From Vibrio profundi (GTDB taxonomy: Bacteria; Pseudomonadota; Gammaproteobacteria; Enterobacterales; Vibrionaceae), in contig NZ_RZIS01000001.1 in the NCBI RefSeq assembly GCF_005281835.1, positions 972,351 to 1,036,350 of the forward strand: a DNA stretch of 64,000 nt, written 5' to 3'. A model generated the notes under the pieces. That model was not told where the DNA came from. It saw only the letters and a list, made by a program, of their open reading frames with translations, and searched no databases. Positions 58,201 through 64,000 of the stretch are shown here, in pieces (the stretch's first letter is position 1; each line of letters opens with the position of its first letter). Position numbers and translations under genes: made by a program.

Positions 58201-60623
58201 TTCCTTTAACACCAGCCGGAAAAATTGATAGAAAAGGATTACCGCTACCGAATGCGTCTCAAACTCGCCACAGCGAAGTCGTGGTACCACAAACTTCTCA
58301 GGAGCAGCTACTCGCGACTATTTGGTGTGAGTTACTTAGCATTAATGAAGTCAGTTGTACGGACAACTTCTTTGCTCTAGGGGGCGACTCAATTTTGTGT
58401 CTGCAAATGGTGAGCAAGGTACGTGTTGCTGGCTTCAATATGACGCCGCAACAGGTATTTGATTCTAAAAACTTAAGTGAACTGGCTAAGCGTTTAGATA
58501 TTCATCAGCAAACGATCAATAAAGCACTGACCACAGAAGCATTTGACTTAATGCCTATCCAAGCGCACTTCTTTGCACAAGATTTTGCCGAGCCAAATCA
58601 TTGGAATCAGCATGTTTGTGTTGAGCTGAAACAGGCAATGGATACAAAGTGTTTAGCATTGGCAATCCAAGCGTTGGTCGAGCACCATCCGAGTTTAAGA
58701 TTGTCGTTTGAACATAGTGGTGAGAAATGGCAGCAGCGATACACCTCATTTGAAACGCGTGAATACCTATGGCAAACCTCTGTTGAAAGTGATGAGGAGT
58801 TTCAGGCTTTTGCTCAAGAAGTCCACCAAAGCATGGATATTGAAAAAGGCCGTTTGATCCAGGCCGGCTACGCGGAAGTGAAGGGGGAGCCTAGCCGTCT
58901 AATATTGGCGATTCATCACTTAGCTGTGGATGGTGTTTCATGGCGCATTTTATTAGATGACTTATGGAAGGCGTATCAACAAGCGTCTGCTGATCAATCT
59001 ATTCAATTGCTGCCGATCTCATCAACGTTAGATGAGACAGTTGAAGCTCTAAGCACCTGGTGTGAGTTACGTGAAAATTTATCGATTCAAGACACTTGGC
59101 ATTTTGATGTGCTAAGCGAGCCTTTGGCAGAACCCGCTTTGTACCGAGATAAACGTACCTATACGAGCGAGTTGTCAAATTCGTTAACACAAAAGCTGCT
59201 GAGAAGTACTTTACCGAATTTGGGAGTCGATATTCAGGACGTGTTGATTAGTACTCTTACTTCGGTAATGACGACAGCTGATTCACCAAACCTGCACCTT
59301 TATCTCGAAGGACATGGGCGTGAGCATTCCGTCTTCCCAGAGCTAGATCTTTCTCGAATGGTAGGTTGGACAACCAGCTTGTTCCCGGTGAATACCCAAT
59401 TTGAATCAGACGCTAAAACATTACTTAACCAAACTGCGGAACGCCTGTCACGCATCAAACCAGATGGTGGCATAAGCTATGGCACGAGATACACAAACGA
59501 TGATTGGAAAGCGTCTGACTTTGCTCAGTTGACCTTCAATTATTTAGGCCAGTATTCCGACGACAGCTTTGCCCACTGGTGCACTCCTATCGAAAATGGC
59601 GGTAGCGCACAATCACCAATGAACACTATGTTGACCCCATTAGTAGTGAACGCTCAAATTGTGTCTGGGAAGCTGAGCTTATCGTGGGAATTTGCGAGCA
59701 CTCATTATGGTGATGGGGATATAGAACAACTCGCTGATAGATATTTAGAGTCGTTATCGGACTTTATTAGTGCTCAAAGCGCGAGCAAAGAAGTGCATGC
59801 GGATCCCAAGTTAGTCGAACTCATGAATCAAAACGTAACTCAGTATGACCCTGTGTTTTGTATCCACCCAGTAACAGGTCGTGTAACGGGGTATCAAAAG
59901 TTAGCGCAGAAGCTCTCTGGGGAGCGAGCGGTTTACGGCATACAGTCGAAAAGCTTTGTATATGACAATGTATTTGATGAGTCATTTAGCCAGATGGCGG
60001 ATGTTTATTTCAAAACAATTAAGCAGATTCAACCTAAAGGGCCTTACTCGCTTGTCGGCTGGTCATTAGGTGGGGCACTTGTACAAGAGCTAGTCGCGCG
60101 TTTTGAGCAGGCTGGCGATAGAGTCGCGTTTGCTGGCTTACTGGATTGTTATGTTCCCGGAACGGAGATAGCAGAAGACCAATGGGACTCACCAGATGCG
60201 AAAGCGAAATTGTTAGAGCACCTTTCTATGCTGTTAGGGGATCTGTCTACTGAACAAGGTGACAGCTGCCTTGAGCTCTTGAATGCAGCGTCTCCACCTC
60301 ATTGGCCGTCGGCATTTAATGCATGGCTCGATCAAAATAACTTTGATTCCTATATGGCGGAAAATGCGAAGCAGATGCTGTTCAGTTGGGCGGTAGAGCA
60401 GCACATGCGTGCTTTGTGCAAAGGGTACCAATTACCGAAGGTCAATACTGAACTTTATGCATGGTGGGCAGGACAGCCAGTTGGTCGTAGCAACTTGTTA
60501 TCTTCTGAGCTAACTAAAATTAACACACTTCAAGTGTCGGCGACGATCGATACGGATCATTTAGGGATTGTCCAAAATTCCGAAGTTATTGAATTTCTAA
60601 ATCAATATTTAGCTAATCAATAA
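55236..60623 (+). CDS. NRPS 2: C-A-T-E-TE
   Basis: A 1795-residue terminal synthetase. Domains: C (about 50-470, HHIVSDGWS), A4 (490-990), T (1010-1085, GGDSI), E (1095-1510, HHLAVDGVSW and EGHGRE) and thioesterase (1530-1795, Ser in GWSLGG near 1608). The A4 code is DGECTGGVTK, the same as A2 of NRPS 1, so it should load the same amino acid. The E domain predicts a D residue at the chain end, released by the TE. It starts inside the NRPS 1 stop codon, so the two are made together. Confidence 0.95.
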   Translation: MSTAKIDKHALAKRFLQLGKPEQVKFIELLQSKGLDFEKLPIVAGAEGEKAPLSPAQKRLWDIYCLDQGNSAYHMSGAFNVVGQLDKVKLESVINQVLQRHQVLRTRFITEQDGETYQHVDLNSVLVPQYTNGLGWSTLQIEEHQRSFVVAPFDLATNLPIRLQCIQTEEHRFKLQIVMHHIVSDGWSIGVFLEELIALYQGSDLPKLDIQYRDYSNWQTALLNAGKGQQHIEYWKQTLGEVTPEKLFPWSGEIKPNQRRRAESISYDLSSVQTQKLNQIARQLSMTSSSLWLGLWQVALAKVTLRSDISVGVPMANRSRHEVSNLIGFFVNTMVVKQSVEPSSTVADVLKSSHDKVIQAQEHQLLPFDQLVNALAIKREAGETPLFQVLFNHQKELAGDIQLGNSLTLSAEEQKGQFALFDVALDIRESESKTRVVLTYAEDRIDTSMMERLNAALELLVESLDRQLNSGVAQVERLSQSEITQLSSLAEPEGDWQFMSIVDLIAKQAESQPNAVSLKHQNNTLSYAQLELASNKLAHQLIETGVKRDEPIGVMFERSCEMIVAMIAVMKAGGAFLPLDPDYPTERLAYMIQDSKAKLVISQADLASRWQRVEGEFESAEIIPRPFWYEEQMRLGTSEDAVDIDLFAEQLAYIIYTSGSTGKPKGVMINHEGLSMHVQTIGHQYGMTPQDTELHFASISFDGAVERWTVPLAFGSKLVIRDQGLWSAEKTCEVLQSESISIACFPPSYVGPLLDWIEQSSTVLSVRSWTLGGEAFTAETYQRLRSVVNPPRIINGYGPTETVVTPMIWRAYPDDILESAYAPIGSPVGERRLYVLDNQLNKVGLGDTGELYIGAEVGLARGYLEQASLTADRFVPDPFVGNGERMYRTGDLVRWNDNGVMEYIGRADQQIKIRGFRVELGEIETQLQAVTQVEHCVVAAHQVGSQKQLFGYLQSSTPERFNLDQIKAELALGLPDYMVPSQIVVLDKLPLTPAGKIDRKGLPLPNASQTRHSEVVVPQTSQEQLLATIWCELLSINEVSCTDNFFALGGDSILCLQMVSKVRVAGFNMTPQQVFDSKNLSELAKRLDIHQQTINKALTTEAFDLMPIQAHFFAQDFAEPNHWNQHVCVELKQAMDTKCLALAIQALVEHHPSLRLSFEHSGEKWQQRYTSFETREYLWQTSVESDEEFQAFAQEVHQSMDIEKGRLIQAGYAEVKGEPSRLILAIHHLAVDGVSWRILLDDLWKAYQQASADQSIQLLPISSTLDETVEALSTWCELRENLSIQDTWHFDVLSEPLAEPALYRDKRTYTSELSNSLTQKLLRSTLPNLGVDIQDVLISTLTSVMTTADSPNLHLYLEGHGREHSVFPELDLSRMVGWTTSLFPVNTQFESDAKTLLNQTAERLSRIKPDGGISYGTRYTNDDWKASDFAQLTFNYLGQYSDDSFAHWCTPIENGGSAQSPMNTMLTPLVVNAQIVSGKLSLSWEFASTHYGDGDIEQLADRYLESLSDFISAQSASKEVHADPKLVELMNQNVTQYDPVFCIHPVTGRVTGYQKLAQKLSGERAVYGIQSKSFVYDNVFDESFSQMADVYFKTIKQIQPKGPYSLVGWSLGGALVQELVARFEQAGDRVAFAGLLDCYVPGTEIAEDQWDSPDAKAKLLEHLSMLLGDLSTEQGDSCLELLNAASPPHWPSAFNAWLDQNNFDSYMAENAKQMLFSWAVEQHMRALCKGYQLPKVNTELYAWWAGQPVGRSNLLSSELTKINTLQVSATIDTDHLGIVQNSEVIEFLNQYLANQ

Positions 60624-60700
60624 TTTATATATAAATACTCATTAACGAAATGTTTCATTTTTGAAATAACATTGGTAGACTTCGTTAATGAATAAATGGC

Positions 60701-60719
60701 AATGATAACTATTATCGTT
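60701..60719. promoter_or_regulatory. Fur box before the receptor gene
   Basis: The site fits the Vibrio Fur consensus AATGANAATNATTNTCATT at all but two fixed positions, and further ATTATTA-type sequence follows. It lies 53 bases before the receptor ATG. Confidence 0.75.
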
Positions 60720-60771
60720 GTCATTATTATTTTTATTATAAAAGGTTCATAGCCGAACGAAGGAGAATTAT

Positions 60772-62985
60772 ATGAATCGGCACTTTATGCGTACCCCAAC
60801 AGCCTTGGCGGTCGCTTTAGTTTTGGCGTCGGGATTTGCCCAAGCAAATGAAGAAGAAACAGTAGTAGTGGTTGGTCAACAGCTAGAAGATAGCTCAGTA
60901 GGGCCTGATTTTAGTTACCTTGGTCAGAAGAGTCGTACGGCTACCAAGACAGATGTGGCGATCAGTGAGACTCCTCGTGCGGTATCAATTGTTACTCGTG
61001 AACAAATGGACGATCGCGCCTCAATTAGTATTGCAGATGCGCTGCAGTACACACCAAGTATTCAAGCGAATTACTTCGGTGAAGATAACAAACAAGATTG
61101 GTTTGTTATTCGTGGTTTTAAGCAAGCGAATAGTGGCTTGTATCAAGATGGTACAAGACTGTACTCTTCAGGCTTTTATAGCTGGCAGATCGACCCATTC
61201 GGTCTTGAACGTGTAGAAATCCTTCGTGGTCCTGGCTCTGCTTTGTATGGTCAAACTCCTCCGGGCGGCGTAATCAATGTCGTCAGCAAACGCCCTCAAT
61301 TTGATGGTGGTTCAGGTCAGTTCTCAGCCGAGTTTGGCACTGATGATCGTAAACAGATTAGCTTAGATGTGAATTCTGAAGTTAATGAAAAAATGGCGTT
61401 TCGATTGCAGGCGCTCGGTCGTAAAAATGGTAGCCGTGTAGATGGCGTAGAAGCTGAGCGTATCTTCATTGCACCTTCTTTAGCATACAAGTTTACCGAT
61501 GATACAAAAGTCACGTTACTAACAAGCTACCAAAAAGACGATTCCGATCCTTACCTGCAATTCCTACCGATGGAAGGGACGCTAACTTCAAACGAAAATG
61601 GCAAGATTAGCGACAGTACTGCGGTGGGTAATCCTGATTGGGAAACGTTTGAGCGTGAGCAACTTTCTTTAGGTTATGAGTTTGAACATCACTTTAGTGA
61701 CCGTACCTACTTCATGCAGAATGCTCGTTACAGCAAGATGGATATTAACCTTCGCCAAATCTATTCTCTTGGTTATGCGAAGGACAATGGTTTGGGCGCA
61801 TATGATCCGAATAATACATCTATCGTTCGTGGTGCATCCACAGAAGAAGGAACGTCTGATGCATTCAATATTGACAATCGAGTCGTGCATAACTTCAAAA
61901 CGGGTGTCGTTGAACATACGCTATTAACTGGCTTTGATTACCAAAGTATTGATATTGATAGTAAAGACTTTGCATCTGATCCTCTTGTTGCTGATGGAAA
62001 TAGCACGATTACCCATCCACTTCTAGGTAACATACCTAATCCACTGTTTGACGTTTTTAACCCGACCTATACAAATAATATTGTATTGCTCGATTCAAGC
62101 TTTAGCGTTGTAGATGATTCAGATCGCCAAACCACCAAGACTAAAAACAATCAGCTAGGCTTGTACGTTCAAGACCAAATGATGATTGCTCGCAAGTGGG
62201 CAGTACAAGTCGGTGTACGTTACGACGATTCAACGAATGAAACGCATAACACTTCAACTGATGCTAAAACTAAAGTTGATAATGAAGAATGGACGACGAA
62301 TCTAGGTGTAGCTTACCTAATGGACAGTGGTTTCACTCCTTACGCAAGTTATGCTCAGTCTTTTAACCCAATTATTCAATTAGATCAGAATGGCGATCCA
62401 GCTAAACCGGAACGTGGTGAGCAATTTGAGGTTGGCTTGAAATACCAGCCGCGCAGCTTTGATGGTTATTTTAACGTCGCAGCATTTGAAGTTTCGAAAG
62501 AGAACTTAGCTCGTACTGTTGGTAATGAACTGACTCAAATTGGCGAAGTGCGCAACCGTGGTCTTGAACTTGAAGCCGTAGCTAATGTTTCAGAGGCGTT
62601 AACATTGATCGGTAACGTGTCATTTATTGATTCAGAAATTACTGCAGATTCAACAAGTGAAAACGTGGGTAATACTCCGTCACAAATTGCGGACCAACTT
62701 GCATCGGCATGGGCAAATTACCGCTTCTTTGATGGTGCGCTTGATGGCCTAACAATTGGTGCAGGCGCTCGTTATGTGGGTGAATCATACGCCGACAACA
62801 CAGAGACTAACGTTGTTCCTTCTTACACTTTATTTGACGCAACCGTGAGCTACAGAATCGAAGATTACAAGTTCCAAGTTGCTGCTAAGAACTTAGCGGA
62901 TAAAGAATACGTGGCTACGTGTGATTTCTACTGTTTCTATGGCGATCGTCGTAACGTTATCGCGAGCGTAACTTATGACTGGTAG
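60772..62985 (+). CDS. TonB-dependent ferric-siderophore receptor
   Basis: A 737-residue outer-membrane receptor. The signal peptide covers about residues 1-25, followed by a TonB-box-like ETVVVVG. The plug domain follows (AISETPRAVSIVTREQMDDR; VEILRGPGSALYGQTPPGG), then a 22-strand barrel ending in an aromatic (VIASVTYDW). The C-terminal Cys pair in CDFYCFYGDRRN is typical of hydroxamate-type FhuE/FhuA-like receptors. The gene has its own Fur box and overlaps the acetyltransferase gene by 11 bases. Confidence 0.95.
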   Translation: MNRHFMRTPTALAVALVLASGFAQANEEETVVVVGQQLEDSSVGPDFSYLGQKSRTATKTDVAISETPRAVSIVTREQMDDRASISIADALQYTPSIQANYFGEDNKQDWFVIRGFKQANSGLYQDGTRLYSSGFYSWQIDPFGLERVEILRGPGSALYGQTPPGGVINVVSKRPQFDGGSGQFSAEFGTDDRKQISLDVNSEVNEKMAFRLQALGRKNGSRVDGVEAERIFIAPSLAYKFTDDTKVTLLTSYQKDDSDPYLQFLPMEGTLTSNENGKISDSTAVGNPDWETFEREQLSLGYEFEHHFSDRTYFMQNARYSKMDINLRQIYSLGYAKDNGLGAYDPNNTSIVRGASTEEGTSDAFNIDNRVVHNFKTGVVEHTLLTGFDYQSIDIDSKDFASDPLVADGNSTITHPLLGNIPNPLFDVFNPTYTNNIVLLDSSFSVVDDSDRQTTKTKNNQLGLYVQDQMMIARKWAVQVGVRYDDSTNETHNTSTDAKTKVDNEEWTTNLGVAYLMDSGFTPYASYAQSFNPIIQLDQNGDPAKPERGEQFEVGLKYQPRSFDGYFNVAAFEVSKENLARTVGNELTQIGEVRNRGLELEAVANVSEALTLIGNVSFIDSEITADSTSENVGNTPSQIADQLASAWANYRFFDGALDGLTIGAGARYVGESYADNTETNVVPSYTLFDATVSYRIEDYKFQVAAKNLADKEYVATCDFYCFYGDRRNVIASVTYDW

Positions 62986-63952
62986 CAACCAGCCAACGAA
63001 CACTCTGCCTCATGGGCAGAGTGTTAATCACTCCTATAACCAAGATATCTATAGTGTCGAAATTGGTTCGGGTACGGCTGAAATTACTCGCGACACTGAT
63101 CAATACTGGCAGCTCACTCAATTTACCGTTTCTTCTCAAGATGCTTTATCTGCCTTGGCTTTGCTGTTTACGGCTAATAAGTCGATTCGCACTATTGAAG
63201 TCGGCCAATTGGAATGTGATGCGCTTGCTCCGCTTGTTTACCTTTCATCTGAAGGTCTACGTGTTATTTGGCGAGAGACCTTAATGCAGGTTCCTGAGTT
63301 ATGGTTGAAAACCAAACCCAAAAGCATTTTCCCTCATAAGCAAATTCTCGATCAGGCTGGGTATCATCCTGCTCGTTCGCAGCCATTACAAGGCGAACTT
63401 TATCGTCGCTATATTCCAGAGCTAAACGCTGAAATCTCGTTACTGGGATTAGAAGTGGATAAGCATCTAGAGTATTTCAATAAATGGCAAAACAACGAAC
63501 GAGTCGCGCTTTTTTGGGAACAAAAAGGGTCTTTAGAAGAGCATAAAGCGTACTTAGAAGAGCAGGTTAAAAACAACAAGAATCAATTACTGATTGTGTG
63601 TTTGGACAATCAGCCTTTTGCGTATATCGAAGTGTATTGGACCAAAGAGGATCGTATTGCTCCCTATTACTTTGCAGGGGATTACGATCGCGGTATTCAT
63701 ATGTTGGTTGGCGAAGAAAGTCATCGTGGAGCACATAAAGTTGACGCTTGGTTACCGTCCGTTTGTCACTTTATTTATTTGTCGGACCCAAGAACTGAAA
63801 AAATCGTAAGTGAGCCGAGAGCTGACAACGACAAGATGATCGGATACCTAAAAAAATACGGCTTTGCCAAAATTAAAGAGTTTGAGTTTCCCCATAAACG
63901 GGCTGCTCTAATGTGTCAGTTGAAAGATAGTTTTTTCAGTAACGAGTTCTGA
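62975..63952 (+). CDS. siderophore N-acetyltransferase (IucB/AlcB-like GNAT)
   Basis: A 325-residue acyltransferase. The C-terminal half (about 140-315) is the GNAT domain of hydroxamate siderophore pathways, like IucB: YDRGIHMLVGEESHRGAHKV and the CoA-site stretch LSDPRTEKIVSEPRADNDKM. IucB acetylates N6-hydroxylysine in aerobactin; here acetylation of N5-hydroxyornithine would fit the NRPS code (inference). The ATG overlaps the receptor stop by 11 bases, so translation is coupled. An N-hydroxylase gene has to exist and is not in the window; it may lie just past the right edge. Confidence 0.9.
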   Translation: MTGSNQPTNTLPHGQSVNHSYNQDIYSVEIGSGTAEITRDTDQYWQLTQFTVSSQDALSALALLFTANKSIRTIEVGQLECDALAPLVYLSSEGLRVIWRETLMQVPELWLKTKPKSIFPHKQILDQAGYHPARSQPLQGELYRRYIPELNAEISLLGLEVDKHLEYFNKWQNNERVALFWEQKGSLEEHKAYLEEQVKNNKNQLLIVCLDNQPFAYIEVYWTKEDRIAPYYFAGDYDRGIHMLVGEESHRGAHKVDAWLPSVCHFIYLSDPRTEKIVSEPRADNDKMIGYLKKYGFAKIKEFEFPHKRAALMCQLKDSFFSNEF

Positions 63953-64000
63953 GAAGACGTGTCGGAATAGGGTGCCTTGCATCTAAAATATAATAATGAG

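Noticed and set aside
44422..60623. Vanchrobactin- or enterobactin-like catecholate siderophore
   Set aside because: No 2,3-dihydroxybenzoate genes or stand-alone aryl carrier are seen, and the module order and acetyltransferase fit a hydroxamate lipopeptide better.

Overview
The window looks like chromosomal DNA of a marine Vibrio. Reasons: the homogentisate operon sits beside an M20 peptidase, there is a divergent ppsA/ppsR pair, a stand-alone PilF-type lipoprotein and rlmF next to a YgjP-like peptidase, GC is moderate, and Fur and MetJ sites fit gammaproteobacterial consensus. No transposase, integrase, phage gene or CRISPR array was seen. The left edge cuts ppsA. The right edge falls just after a siderophore acetyltransferase gene, so that cluster probably continues beyond the window.

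Region 1 (1-16250) is mostly housekeeping: PEP synthase and its regulatory kinase, a MazG/PRA-PH-like protein, a DUF1415 protein, an MFS exporter with a divergent LysR regulator, a glutaredoxin-like protein, a YgjP-like peptidase with RlmF, PilF, MetA with a MetJ operator, a P-loop kinase, a DUF3859 protein, an M20 peptidase and a TPR-GGDEF protein. Region 2 (16350-25414) holds a TetR regulator, the tyrosine/homogentisate operon hppD-hmgA-fahA-maiA behind two TyrR-box-like sequences, a membrane GGDEF protein, two orphan periplasmic binding proteins, a small Cys/His protein and a DUF2726 zinc-ribbon protein. Region 3 (25549-25882) is a tandem pair of identical tRNA-Val(GAC) genes with promoter and terminator.

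Region 4 (26100-37399) is a divergent catabolic cluster. One arm has a GntR/FCD regulator, a DUF1330 protein, a luciferase-like flavin monooxygenase and a BCCT transporter. The other has a PF06684 protein, an alpha/beta hydrolase, two aldehyde dehydrogenases, a flavin reductase, a carboxymuconolactone-decarboxylase-like protein, a NUDIX hydrolase and RibB. Two identical TGGTATACCA palindromes sit in the 515-bp divergent promoter. The enzyme set parallels the trigonelline (N-methylnicotinate) ring-cleavage pathway of Acinetobacter baylyi but has extra enzymes. I infer import and oxidative ring opening of a betaine-type N-heterocycle such as trigonelline or homarine, with on-site FMN supply. This is my best candidate for an incompletely described system.

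Region 5 (37679-63952) is a Fur-type iron-siderophore cluster: phosphopantetheinyl transferase, FhuCDB-like importer, PvdE/SyrD-like exporter, MbtH-like protein, two NRPSs (C-A-T-E-C-A-T-C-A-T and C-A-T-E-TE), a TonB-dependent receptor and an IucB-type acetyltransferase. Three adenylation domains read the same code (DGECTGG-I/V-TK) and the third in order reads as serine. The predicted order X-X-Ser-X, with an acyl-starter condensation domain and a hydroxamate acetyltransferase, matches the headgroup of amphibactin-type lipopeptide siderophores.
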